64,000 nucleotides of DNA from contig NZ_CP013655.1 in NCBI RefSeq assembly GCF_001465345.1, positions 2,863,336-2,927,335 of the forward strand, read 5' to 3'. Each line of letters opens with the position of its first letter. Within the stretch, counting starts at the first letter, position 1. Below, piece by piece: positions 1 to 8,191 of the stretch. Under the pieces are notes generated by a model. The model was not told where the DNA came from and did not search any database. It saw only the letters and a program-made list of their open reading frames with translations. The translations under genes and the position numbers were made by a program. This DNA comes from Enterococcus rotai. Its GTDB lineage: Bacteria > Bacillota > Bacilli > Lactobacillales > Enterococcaceae.

Positions 1-2
1 CC

Positions 3-56
3 CTATTTTCCTGTCAAGGCTAATCAAGCTCTTTCAGCTTTTAAATTAGGAGGAAA
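3..56 (+). promoter_or_regulatory. 3' part of a leader element before the TrpXYZ-type operon
   Basis: The 19-nt block CTATTTTCCTGTCAAGGCT (3-21) is identical to 13860-13878, upstream of the enoate-reductase gene. It is followed by a short hairpin (AAGCT/AGCTT, loop CTTTC, 26-40), then TTTTAAATT and the ribosome site AGGAGG (49-54 region). The 5' half lies outside the window. The order block, hairpin, A/T run, AGGAGG is the same in both leaders. Function is unknown; a cis-acting RNA is an inference. Confidence 0.5.
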
Positions 57-60
57 CGTT

Positions 61-1050
61 ATGAGAAAAAATCGTTTATCGGTTGTTGTCGTCATTATTG
101 TTGTTTATTTAATTGGTTCGTTCTTTGTAGAAAAAAAAGAATCAGCTAAAGAGAAGTTACCAACTGTGGGGGTCTTACAGTTTGTTAGTCATCCTGCTTT
201 AGATCAGATTTATAAAGGGATTCAAGCTGGATTGAAGGAAAAAGGGTATGAGGATGGAAAAAATATGACGATCGCTTTTCAAAATGGACAAGCAGATCAA
301 AGTAAGTTAGCTACGATGAGTCAGCAATTGGTGCAAGAAAAAAAATCTGATGTTTTGATCGGGATTGCAACACCTGCGGCCCAAGCGCTAGCGAATACAA
401 CCACAGAAATCCCTATTGTTCTCGGTGCAATCACGGACCCAGTCAGTGCTGGACTTGTAAAAGATAACCAAAAGCCTGGTGGCAATATCACTGGAGTTAG
501 TGATAAATCGCCAGTGGATGCTCAGTTTGATTTAGTGACTGAGATTTTGCCGAAGAGTAAAAAAGTCGGAATCTTATATGCCTCATCTGAAGAAAATTCT
601 AAATATCAGGTTGAAGAAGCAAAAAACGTTGCAGAGAAAAAGGGAATGAGCGTAAAAACGTACGCAGTACCGTCAAGTAATGAAATTGCACAAACAGTTC
701 AAGTAATGACGAGTGAAGTGGACTTTATTTATATTCCAACGGATAATACAATTGCAAATGCGATGCAAACTGTCGTCAATGAAGCTGATAAAACAAAAAC
801 ACCGATCATTCCTTCTGTAGATACTATGGTAGAACAAGGTGGGCTGGCTACCGTAGGGATCAATCAATTTGACTTAGGTGTTCAAACTGGTAAAATGGCC
901 GCGGATATCTTATCAGGAAAAGCCAAACCTGCAACGACTGCTATCTATACATTTAAAACAGGTGATATAATTGTTAATCAAAAACAAGCTGATAAATTAG
1001 GAATATCAATTCCAGAAAAAATCAAGTCAAAAGCGAAGAGCGTAGACTAA
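61..1050 (+). CDS. ABC transporter substrate-binding protein, TrpX type
   Basis: A 329-residue extracytoplasmic solute-binding protein of the family that includes streptococcal TrpX (ABC_sub_bind fold). A hydrophobic N-terminal segment (about residues 6-22) has no lipobox cysteine, so the protein is probably membrane-anchored by an uncleaved or signal-peptidase-I-type segment. The mature start has the family motif TVGVLQFVSHPALDQIYKG. It is first in a three-gene importer operon; the permease starts 17 nt after its stop. The ATG follows a strong AGGAGG. Tryptophan is the substrate suggested by family only; other small amino-acid-like ligands are possible. Confidence 0.85.
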   Translation: MRKNRLSVVVVIIVVYLIGSFFVEKKESAKEKLPTVGVLQFVSHPALDQIYKGIQAGLKEKGYEDGKNMTIAFQNGQADQSKLATMSQQLVQEKKSDVLIGIATPAAQALANTTTEIPIVLGAITDPVSAGLVKDNQKPGGNITGVSDKSPVDAQFDLVTEILPKSKKVGILYASSEENSKYQVEEAKNVAEKKGMSVKTYAVPSSNEIAQTVQVMTSEVDFIYIPTDNTIANAMQTVVNEADKTKTPIIPSVDTMVEQGGLATVGINQFDLGVQTGKMAADILSGKAKPATTAIYTFKTGDIIVNQKQADKLGISIPEKIKSKAKSVD

Positions 1051-1067
1051 ACAAAGGAGAGAATCAA

Positions 1068-1955
1068 ATGATTGTTTCAGCAATTGGACAAGGAATGTTA
1101 TGGGCAATACTAGGATTAGGTATTTTTATGACCTATCGAATTTTAAATTTTCCCGATATGACGACAGAAGGCTCATTTCCATTAGGAGGAGCCGTATGTG
1201 TCACAGCAATCACATCAGGAATTCATCCAATCATAGCTACGTTGTTGGGTGTTTTAGCTGGGATGTGTGCGGGCTTGGTAACAGGACTACTATTTACTAA
1301 AGGGAAAATCCCAGTGATTTTGGCAGGTATTTTGGTGATGTCCGGGTTGAATTCGGTTATTCTTTATGTGATGCAGACACCAAATTTATCTTTACTGAAC
1401 AAGCCAAAGATTCAAGATTTCTTTTTACAACTAAATTTGCCTAACTACTATGATATTGTCTTTTTAGGTGTGATATTTTTAGCAATCATCATTAGCTTAT
1501 TATTGTTTTTCTTTAATACAAATTTAGGACAAGCCTATATTGCAACGGGAGATAATGAGCATATGGCGCGTTCAATCGGGATCAAGACAGATTCCATGAA
1601 AATATTAGGTTTGACATTATCTAATGGTGTGATTGCTCTGTCAGGAGCGTTGATTGCCCAAAATGATGGTTATGCGGACGTTAACAAAGGGACTGGTGTG
1701 ATTGTTATTGGATTAGCGTCAATCATTATTGGTGAAGTGTTGTTTGGTGAATTGACTTTTGCAGAACGTTTAGTCGCTATCGTGGTCGGGAGTATCATCT
1801 ATCAACTGCTGATCTTACTAGTCATCAAGTTAGGGTTTGACACTACGTACTTAAAAGTCTTTTCAGCTGTGATTTTAGCCGCATGCTTAATGATTCCTCA
1901 GTTAAAAAAGGCTCTGAATCTACACTTTTTGCCATCAAAGGAGGATGAAAGATGA
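1068..1955 (+). CDS. ABC transporter permease, TrpY type
   Basis: A 295-residue integral membrane protein with about eight hydrophobic segments, of the BPD_transp_2 (branched-chain amino-acid permease-like) family. It would form the membrane channel of the importer with the flanking binding protein and ATPase. A conserved family stretch (GDNEHMARSIGIKTD, middle of the protein) probably contacts the ATPase. Its stop overlaps the ATPase start by 4 nt, indicating translational coupling. Ribosome site AAAGGAGAG precedes the ATG. Confidence 0.88.
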   Translation: MIVSAIGQGMLWAILGLGIFMTYRILNFPDMTTEGSFPLGGAVCVTAITSGIHPIIATLLGVLAGMCAGLVTGLLFTKGKIPVILAGILVMSGLNSVILYVMQTPNLSLLNKPKIQDFFLQLNLPNYYDIVFLGVIFLAIIISLLLFFFNTNLGQAYIATGDNEHMARSIGIKTDSMKILGLTLSNGVIALSGALIAQNDGYADVNKGTGVIVIGLASIIIGEVLFGELTFAERLVAIVVGSIIYQLLILLVIKLGFDTTYLKVFSAVILAACLMIPQLKKALNLHFLPSKEDER

Positions 1956-2737
1956 GTACGGTTTTAGAACTTAAACATGCAACAAAACGGATCGACAATG
2001 GTTTAAATGAAACAAAAACTATCTTGAATAATGTCAATTTAACGATTACTCAAGGAGAATTTGTGACTGTCTTAGGTGGTAATGGAGCAGGAAAAAGCAC
2101 TTTATTCAATAGTATTGCTGGCACCACTTCTTTGAGCGAAGGAGAGTTATTGATCAACGAGCAAAATATTACAACTTTTTCTGAAGAAAAGCGGGCCAAA
2201 TATTTATCTCGTGTGTTTCAAGACCCCAAAATGGGTACGGCGCCTAGAATGACTGTTGCTGAGAACTTATTATTAGCACTTTATCGTGGGAAAAAACGTG
2301 GGTTGCGTTTACGTAAGATCAATGAGGAAAGAGCATTTTTTACCAAAATTTGTAGCGAGGTCGGTAATGGCTTGGAAAACCATTTAGATACCCCAACAGG
2401 GAATTTATCAGGCGGGCAAAGACAAGCTTTAAGTTTATTAATGGCAACACTGACTAAGCCTGAGCTGTTACTTTTAGATGAGCATACAGCGGCTTTAGAT
2501 CCTAAAACGTCGAAACAATTGATGCGATTGACGGATCAAAGAATCAAAGAAGGGCAGTTGACCTGTTTAATGATTACCCATCGGATGGAAGATGCGTTGC
2601 ATTATGGGAATCGGCTGATTGTTTTACAAAAGGGCCAAATCGTTAAAGATCTAAACAAGGAAGAAAAAGAAAAATTAAGCTTGCAGGATTTGTTGTTGTT
2701 TTTTGAAGAAGAGACAGAAGAAATTTCGCTAGATTAA
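1952..2737 (+). CDS. ABC transporter ATP-binding protein, TrpZ type
   Basis: A 261-residue ABC ATPase with all motifs intact: Walker A GGNGAGKST (42-50), a Q-loop near FQDPKMG, signature LSGGQRQ (about 151) and Walker B LLLLDEHTAALDP (glutamate replaced only after the catalytic D-E pair), with an H-loop at MITHRMED. It powers the importer encoded by the two upstream genes. The operon ends 4 nt downstream at a strong hairpin terminator. Confidence 0.92.
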   Translation: MSTVLELKHATKRIDNGLNETKTILNNVNLTITQGEFVTVLGGNGAGKSTLFNSIAGTTSLSEGELLINEQNITTFSEEKRAKYLSRVFQDPKMGTAPRMTVAENLLLALYRGKKRGLRLRKINEERAFFTKICSEVGNGLENHLDTPTGNLSGGQRQALSLLMATLTKPELLLLDEHTAALDPKTSKQLMRLTDQRIKEGQLTCLMITHRMEDALHYGNRLIVLQKGQIVKDLNKEEKEKLSLQDLLLFFEEETEEISLD

Positions 2738-2740
2738 TCT

Positions 2741-2783
2741 AAAAACTCGATCAAGGCTGTTTGTTTACTTGATCGAGTTTTTA
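2741..2783. terminator. Bidirectional intrinsic terminator
   Basis: A 15-bp perfect stem (2741-2755 with 2768-2782) flanked by A and T runs. It sits between the convergent trpXYZ-like operon and the ThrE-type pair, so it can serve both strands. Confidence 0.85.
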
Positions 2784-2785
2784 AG

Positions 2786-3244
2786 TTAAGTTTTTTTAAA
2801 GCCAGCTCTATTTTTGTCTAGTACATTTTTCAATAATCGTTCGACGATTCCAGTGACCATAAAGCCAGCGGCAATCGCGCCAGCAGTCATGATTACTTTG
2901 ATGATTGAATGGAACCCTAAAACATAATCACCTAAAACAATGCTTCTGACCGCTTGATAGGCAGGACCACCTGGTACTAATGGAACAAGGCTGGGAATAT
3001 TAAAAATCGTCATCGGCATCTTTTTTTTACGAGAAAAATAAATACTTAACAACCCAATTCCGATTGCGCCTAAAAAGTTAGCAAAGATCGCTCCTGCTTC
3101 TAAGTTTTTCGTAGACCAATAAATCATCCAGCCTACAGCACCTGTGATACCACAAGCATTTAAAAGCTTTCTGGGAACATTTGTTACAATGCCAAAAGTA
3201 ACGGTACTTAAATAACTAAATAAACAATGTATGAGTACTTCCAC
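2786..3244 (-). CDS. Threonine/serine exporter family protein, ThrE C-terminal half (YjjB-like, DUF3815)
   Basis: About 152 residues with four or five hydrophobic segments and the family motif PLVPGGPAYQAVR. It corresponds to the C-terminal half of fused ThrE exporters and would act together with the preceding gene, which encodes the N-terminal half. A TTG at 3250 gives a slightly longer frame but lies only 2 nt after AAGGAG; GTG at 3244 is 8 nt away and is preferred. It is the second gene of a two-gene unit and ends at the shared terminator. Amino-acid export is inferred from the family. Confidence 0.8.
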   Translation of the reverse strand: MEVLIHCLFSYLSTVTFGIVTNVPRKLLNACGITGAVGWMIYWSTKNLEAGAIFANFLGAIGIGLLSIYFSRKKKMPMTIFNIPSLVPLVPGGPAYQAVRSIVLGDYVLGFHSIIKVIMTAGAIAAGFMVTGIVERLLKNVLDKNRAGFKKT

Positions 3245-3256
3245 GTTCAATTCTCC

Positions 3257-4018
3257 TTACATAAATAATTTAAAAACGATGGCAATTCCGATACCGATTG
3301 ATCCAGCAATAAATATTGCTTCAGTGGCTCGTGCTGTTCCACTTAAAAGATGTCCTGCTAGTATGTCTCTAAAAGAGTTTGTAATAGCTACACCAGGGAC
3401 AAGAGGCATCACGGCCCCAATAATGATATTATCAATATTGCCTGCTAAGTGGAATTTGACTGCTAGATAAGCAAGTAGCCCAATGGTAAAAGCAGCAAGA
3501 AAGTCATCAAGAAATTTGATGTTCAGCCATTCTTTTGTGAAGTACGCCACGCTATATCCAATCATACCAATCAAAAATGTAGCAAGAAAGTCATGCCAAT
3601 TGCCACCAAAAATGTACATCAGAGTGCAGCTGACAAGACCTGCTGCAAGAATTTGTAGTGAAACGGAATACGTTGGTGCTTCATGATTGATATTTGTGAG
3701 CTTGTGATTAAGTTCTACTAATGAGATTTCTTTATCCGCGAATTTTCGCGAAAGGTTATTAACGATAGCAACTTTTTCTAAATTAATACTCCGTTCTGTA
3801 ACATTTTCTAATTGAGTATAATTACTAGAGCGAAAGCCCATAAAAAGACCAGTAGCGGTTACATAACTAACACTTTCTTTTTGACCAGCATTTTCCGCAA
3901 TCCGGTTCATTGTATCTTCAACTCGGTAAACTTCAGAACCACTTTCTGTCATGATCTTGCCAGCCATCAAACATGTATCTAAGATAAGTTGTGTATTTGT
4001 TTGTTTATTTTCCTCCAT
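3257..4018 (-). CDS. Threonine/serine exporter family protein, ThrE N-terminal half (YjjP-like, DUF1212)
   Basis: A 253-residue protein. A cytosolic N-terminal part of about 115 residues (LIMTESGSEVYRVEDTM-type motif) is followed by about five membrane segments and the PLVPGVAITNSFRDILAG motif that mirrors the partner's PLVPGG motif. It starts at ATG with AAGGAG upstream and is followed 12 nt later by the C-terminal-half gene. The split arrangement is common in Firmicutes. The substrate (threonine or serine, or possibly another small acid) is a family inference. Confidence 0.85.
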   Translation of the reverse strand: MEENKQTNTQLILDTCLMAGKIMTESGSEVYRVEDTMNRIAENAGQKESVSYVTATGLFMGFRSSNYTQLENVTERSINLEKVAIVNNLSRKFADKEISLVELNHKLTNINHEAPTYSVSLQILAAGLVSCTLMYIFGGNWHDFLATFLIGMIGYSVAYFTKEWLNIKFLDDFLAAFTIGLLAYLAVKFHLAGNIDNIIIGAVMPLVPGVAITNSFRDILAGHLLSGTARATEAIFIAGSIGIGIAIVFKLFM

Positions 4019-4259
4019 GGAACAAAACTCCTTACATTAAATTCGCAGTAAAATTAGTGTATCATTTTTTTGAGATGTTTGAAATGAATAAAATCATTCG
4101 AAGACAAAAAAAGAAGCTAAGCTAATTTTAGAATTTCCTTAGAATTATAAAGAAACACTAAAAAATTGTTGGAAACTTCACAGATACCTAAAACATCCTT
4201 GCTTTTTCTAAGCAAAAGTCCTATCCTTATAGGTAACAAACCAAAGGGGTCTAGATATT

Positions 4260-4448
4260 ATGGATAAGCAATGGTCACTTTATTCAGTAAGCAGTCTGAT
4301 TTTACTTATATTGTTAAAAAGAACGTTCGATCAAGGACATCTAGGATTAAGTGCTATTTTACTTTTTCTCTTACTGATTCAAGTGACAGGAACCATTATC
4401 TGTGTTCATCAAAAAAGACATAAAAAAGAAATCCCATCTTCTAAATAA
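4260..4448 (+). CDS. Small membrane protein, unknown function
   Basis: A 62-residue protein with two hydrophobic segments (about residues 7-20 and 30-48), separated by a short basic loop, and a very basic tail (HQKRHKKE). AAAGGGGT precedes the ATG. Its last codons form the left arm of its own terminator, which supports it being a real single-gene transcript. I do not recognise the family. Confidence 0.6.
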   Translation: MDKQWSLYSVSSLILLILLKRTFDQGHLGLSAILLFLLLIQVTGTIICVHQKRHKKEIPSSK

Positions 4449-4466
4449 GAAGTGGGATTTTTTTAT
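4429..4466 (+). terminator. Intrinsic terminator overlapping a gene end
   Basis: The stem AAATCCCATCTTCT / AGAAGTGGGATTT (one bulge) is followed by a T-run. The stop codon of the small membrane protein lies in the loop. Confidence 0.8.
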
Positions 4467-4478
4467 GGAGTTGCCAGC

Positions 4479-5252
4479 TTAAATCAAGTCAAAATGTTTT
4501 AAGGCATGGACAATTCCGCCTTCAGTATTTTTCTTAGTAATAAAGCTAGATCGTTCTTTGAGTTCCTTACGTGCATTGCCCATAGCAATTTTATTGTCGC
4601 ATGCTTCAAATAACGCAAGATCGTTGATTCCGTCACCAAAAGCAAACGTAGGAACGTTTGGTAAGTCGAGGGTTTTGAACAGGTTTTGAACGCCAGTTCC
4701 TTTAGAAACGCCCTTTCTAACTGTATCGATAGAGTAGGGGCCATTACGATAAAAGGTCATTTCTGGAAAATTCTTTAAATAGTGCTCATCGCCATCCTCT
4801 GAGAGAACTAACATCATATTAACCGTTTTATCTTTCAAACTGGAATGATCGATTACAGGTGCTTGGGAATGGATAAAGGCATACGCATTTGTGACTATGT
4901 CATTATGACCAGAACACCAAATTTGTTGATCATTATAAAAGGATAGTTCATGACCAAGACTTTTGACCTGTTCATACATTTTTAAACATTCTTCGTAAGT
5001 AAATTCATCGGAATAGACTTTCTTTCCCTCAACTTGAATAAATTGACCATTCATTACGATTGCTGAATCAATTCCGCTAGCTTTCATAATATGTTCGATT
5101 TCTACTATTGTCCGACCGGTTGCAATCAAAGGTAAGATATTGTTATTTTTTAATGCTTGAATAGCATTTGTGATCTCTGGTGTAATTTGTGATTTGTGAT
5201 CCAATAATGTACCATCTAAATCAAAAAATGTGACTGCTTGGATATTTTTCAT
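4479..5252 (-). CDS. Cof-type HAD superfamily phosphatase
   Basis: A 257-residue cytosolic hydrolase. Motif I FFDLDGTLLDHK (about 9-20) has the nucleophile aspartate. Motif II is IATGRT, and the C-terminal motif IV FGDGINDLALFEAC holds the Mg-binding aspartates. The insert between motifs II and III is the C2B cap of the Cof/YkrA family, which acts on sugar phosphates, FMN or PLP-like compounds. The exact substrate cannot be read from the sequence. It is a single gene facing the small membrane protein's terminator. Confidence 0.85.
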   Translation of the reverse strand: MKNIQAVTFFDLDGTLLDHKSQITPEITNAIQALKNNNILPLIATGRTIVEIEHIMKASGIDSAIVMNGQFIQVEGKKVYSDEFTYEECLKMYEQVKSLGHELSFYNDQQIWCSGHNDIVTNAYAFIHSQAPVIDHSSLKDKTVNMMLVLSEDGDEHYLKNFPEMTFYRNGPYSIDTVRKGVSKGTGVQNLFKTLDLPNVPTFAFGDGINDLALFEACDNKIAMGNARKELKERSSFITKKNTEGGIVHALKHFDLI

Positions 5253-5333
5253 GAATTTTCAACGTCCTTTCATCCCTAATAGTATCAAAGATTGAACAAA
5301 AGACAAAGCTTTTTTGAAGAAAGATAGAAGTTA

Positions 5334-5362
5334 TTGGAGCTGGCCGATTTTTAGAGTATAAT
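5334..5362 (+). promoter_or_regulatory. Sigma-A type promoter for the two-component operon
   Basis: The -35 is TTGGAG (5334-5339), then a 17-bp spacer, then the -10 TATAAT (5357-5362). It lies about 40 bp before the response-regulator start. Confidence 0.65.
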
Positions 5363-5403
5363 ATAAATGACGTTAAACTTGAAGGAAAGAGGCGATTAAA
5401 ATA

Positions 5404-6123
5404 ATGAATGTATTGATGATAGAAGATAATGAGTCTGTTTCAGAAATGATGCAAATGTTTTTTTTAAATGAGGGCTGGGAGGCTACGTTTAAATATGATG
5501 GTAAAGAAGGACTTGATGCCTTCTTAGAAAACCCAGAAAAATGGGATATGATCACACTTGATTTGAATTTACCGACGATGGATGGTATGGCAGTTTGCCG
5601 TGAGGTTCGGAAAGTGTCAAATACAGTTCCGATCATTATGTTGACAGCAAGAGATTCCGAAAGTGATCAAGTGATCGGTTTGGAGATGGGAGCAGATGAC
5701 TACGTCACCAAACCATTCAGCCCATTGACATTGATTGCCCGAATCAAAGCGCTCCATCGTCGTTCTGAAATCGGGGAGCATGCGGTAGAAGGATCAGAAC
5801 GTTCAGACGATCAATTTGATGTGGAGACAGATCATTTCAAGATGAATACTAAAACTAGAGAAGCTTATCTGGATGACAAACTAATTGGCGGATTGACACC
5901 AAAAGAATTCGATTTGCTTTATACGTTAGCGAAAAAGCCAAGACAAGTATTTTCACGTGAGCAGTTACTGGAAATGGTTTGGGATTATCAATATTTTGGT
6001 GATGAACGGACTGTGGATGCTCACATTAAAAAGTTACGTCAAAAAATTGAAAAGGTTGGACCACAGGTTATTCAAACAGTTTGGGGCGTAGGGTATAAAT
6101 TTGACGATTCTGGAGTAGCATAG
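5404..6123 (+). CDS. OmpR/PhoB-family response regulator
   Basis: A 239-residue regulator. The N-terminal receiver has the acidic pair near the start (MIEDNE), the phospho-acceptor aspartate in ITLDLNLPTMDG and lysine in DYVTKPFSP. The C-terminal winged helix ends in HIKKLRQKIE...VWGVGYKFD. The stop is immediately followed by the kinase ATG, so the two form one operon. The signal and target genes are not visible; the convergent pseudo-ABC pair downstream is a candidate functional partner. Confidence 0.92.
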   Translation: MNVLMIEDNESVSEMMQMFFLNEGWEATFKYDGKEGLDAFLENPEKWDMITLDLNLPTMDGMAVCREVRKVSNTVPIIMLTARDSESDQVIGLEMGADDYVTKPFSPLTLIARIKALHRRSEIGEHAVEGSERSDDQFDVETDHFKMNTKTREAYLDDKLIGGLTPKEFDLLYTLAKKPRQVFSREQLLEMVWDYQYFGDERTVDAHIKKLRQKIEKVGPQVIQTVWGVGYKFDDSGVA

Positions 6124-7593
6124 ATGAAATATTTATATCAACAATTATTGGCTTTTTGGGGTGTGATCATTCTAATTATATTGATCGTGGGGACATCTTT
6201 TACCCAATTAACCAAAAAAACATTACAGGATACCAATTATGAGCAGCTTCGTGGATATGCTATATCCGCTTGGAAAACCAAAGATTCGATCAATAGAATG
6301 CCAGGGATGACGGATCAAGACATTTGGAACACTTCGTTTCAGTTATTTGAAGGATTTTTAAGCAATCAAGATGTTCAGTTTGTTTTTTATGATCGAAATA
6401 TGCAGGTGCAATACCCTCTGAGTTCAGAAAAAAAACTTGATAACACAGTTATTAAAGAAAATTGGGATGCCTTAATGCAAGGGCAGCAAGAATATGCGAC
6501 GATCGACAGAGATATTTACGGCAATAAAAATATGTCATCTTATGTAATGATGCCGGTCAGCAAAACCAATGTTCAATCCAATGAGAACATCATTATTGGT
6601 GCGTTAGTCATTACACAACCAGCAAAAAATGTTTCAGATAGTGTCGATGCAATAACGGCCAATTTATTCAAAGGCTTTATTATATCCAGCATCGTTGGAT
6701 TGATCCTAAGTTATTTCTTTGCTAGTTTCCAAGTGAAGCGAATCAATCGAATGAGAAAAGCAACGAAAGAAATCACGAGCGGTAATTTTGATATTAAATT
6801 GGTTACGCATGACAAAGATGAATTCGATGATTTAGCAGAAGATTTTAACAAAATGGCTGAGTCTTTAAAGGAATCTAGAGAAGAAATTGATCGACAAGAA
6901 GATCGGCGTCGCCAATTTATGGCGGATGCTTCCCATGAGATGAGAACGCCACTCACAACCATTAATGGCTTGTTGGAGGGGCTGCAATATAATGCGATTC
7001 CGGAAAGCCAAAGAGAAAATGCGATTAAATTGATGCAAAATGAAACTTCACGGTTAATTCGCTTAGTCAATGAAAACTTAGATTATGAAAAAATCAGAAC
7101 CAATCAAATTAGTATTGTGGTCAAAAAGTTTGATGCAACTGAAACGTTGAAGAATATCCTGACGCAGTTAGAAGGGAAAGCTGAATCAGCGAATGATCAG
7201 TTGATATTAGAAGCCGATGAAGCAATCGATGTTTATGCGGATTATGATCGTTTTGTTCAAATCATGGTTAATATTATTCAAAATGCGATTCAATTTACGC
7301 AAGATGGAGAGATTCGGGTTCACTTGCAAAAAGGGTACTTGGAGACGATCATTACGATTTCAGATACTGGAATAGGCATGACGGAGGAACAAGTTCAAAA
7401 CATTTGGGATCGATATTACAAAGTTGATCCTTCTCGCAAGAATACAAAATATGGTGAGTCCGGTTTAGGGCTATCTATCGTTCAACAATTGGTTCGTCTG
7501 CACAAAGGGAAGATCAGTGTAGAAAGTCAGGAAGGTCAAGGAACTAGTTTTACTATTTCATTTCCTGATGTTGAAATAGAAGACGAAACCTAG
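6124..7593 (+). CDS. Membrane sensor histidine kinase
   Basis: A 489-residue kinase. An N-terminal membrane helix (about 8-28), an extracellular domain of about 150 residues and a second helix (about 183-203) precede a HAMP domain. HisKA carries the phospho-histidine in DASHEMRTPLTTING, and the ATPase domain has N, G1 (SDTGIGM) and G2 (GESGLGLSIV) boxes. It is paired with the upstream response regulator at zero spacing. Confidence 0.92.
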   Translation: MKYLYQQLLAFWGVIILIILIVGTSFTQLTKKTLQDTNYEQLRGYAISAWKTKDSINRMPGMTDQDIWNTSFQLFEGFLSNQDVQFVFYDRNMQVQYPLSSEKKLDNTVIKENWDALMQGQQEYATIDRDIYGNKNMSSYVMMPVSKTNVQSNENIIIGALVITQPAKNVSDSVDAITANLFKGFIISSIVGLILSYFFASFQVKRINRMRKATKEITSGNFDIKLVTHDKDEFDDLAEDFNKMAESLKESREEIDRQEDRRRQFMADASHEMRTPLTTINGLLEGLQYNAIPESQRENAIKLMQNETSRLIRLVNENLDYEKIRTNQISIVVKKFDATETLKNILTQLEGKAESANDQLILEADEAIDVYADYDRFVQIMVNIIQNAIQFTQDGEIRVHLQKGYLETIITISDTGIGMTEEQVQNIWDRYYKVDPSRKNTKYGESGLGLSIVQQLVRLHKGKISVESQEGQGTSFTISFPDVEIEDET

Positions 7594-7637
7594 AAAAAGC
7601 GCCAATCAAACAGAAAATGTTTGATTGGCGCTTTTTT
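7594..7637. terminator. Strong bidirectional terminator
   Basis: A stem of about 18 bp (7594-7612 with 7618-7637), GC-rich in the middle, with A and T runs on the two sides, between convergent transcripts. Confidence 0.9.
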
Positions 7638-8187
7638 AAGCTGTTTTAATGATTTTATCCATATATGGACTTTCAGCAATTTGAATATCATTCGTTAAAA
7701 CTAAAATCGCTTTTTGTTTTTCTTTTGCGATTTTTTGAAGTAAGGGTAGTAGCTCTTGTCTTTGACTAATCGTTAGTTTTTGGAAGATATCATCAATAAT
7801 AATGATATCTTTTTCTAGTAGTAATAATTGAATCAACTGGAGTTTGATTTGTTCGAAAGTATTTAATTGATCCTCTGATTTGTTTAATACACTTGCTGGA
7901 AGAGAAACGTAGGTGAATAAATCGTTCAGTCGTTTCTTTTTGTCCTTTTCCTTGATTGAAGTTCCTACAAATAAATTATCTCTAATCGAAAGATAAGGCA
8001 AAAAGATATTTTCAGATAGAATAAAGCCAATCGCCATGGCCTGTTTCATATCAAATGTTTTATCAATTAAAAAATAAAAATCAGCTTGGATACTACTTTG
8101 ATCTTCTAAAACGACCGTCATATGTTGCTGTTGAAATAGCTCTTTGAAACTGTCTTCAGTCCAATTATTTGCTAAAGGAAAATTCAT
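7636..8187 (-). CDS. Degenerate ABC-ATPase-like protein lacking catalytic motifs
   Basis: A 183-residue intact reading frame with the outline of an ABC ATPase of the LolD/MacB type. There is no Walker A at the N-terminus. The Q-loop region reads IGFILSEN (53-60). The signature position is LNTFEQ (108-113). The Walker B-like strand IIIIDD (128-133) has D instead of the catalytic E. The H-loop is TND (165-167), without histidine. All nucleotide-handling residues are lost, yet the frame has no stop. It follows the half-permease gene by 4 nt. The likely role is a non-hydrolysing partner of that permease; no function is established. Confidence 0.65.
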   Translation of the reverse strand: MNFPLANNWTEDSFKELFQQQHMTVVLEDQSSIQADFYFLIDKTFDMKQAMAIGFILSENIFLPYLSIRDNLFVGTSIKEKDKKKRLNDLFTYVSLPASVLNKSEDQLNTFEQIKLQLIQLLLLEKDIIIIDDIFQKLTISQRQELLPLLQKIAKEKQKAILVLTNDIQIAESPYMDKIIKTA

Positions 8188-8191
8188 GTAC

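Noticed and set aside
4084-4125. Short frame MNKIIRRQKKKLS in the gap after the ThrE genes
   Set aside because: No ribosome site and only 13 codons; the gap 4019-4259 otherwise shows nothing I can support.
6711-7070. 119-codon frame on the minus strand inside the histidine kinase
   Set aside because: It is a shadow of the kinase gene, without ribosome site or recognisable protein features.
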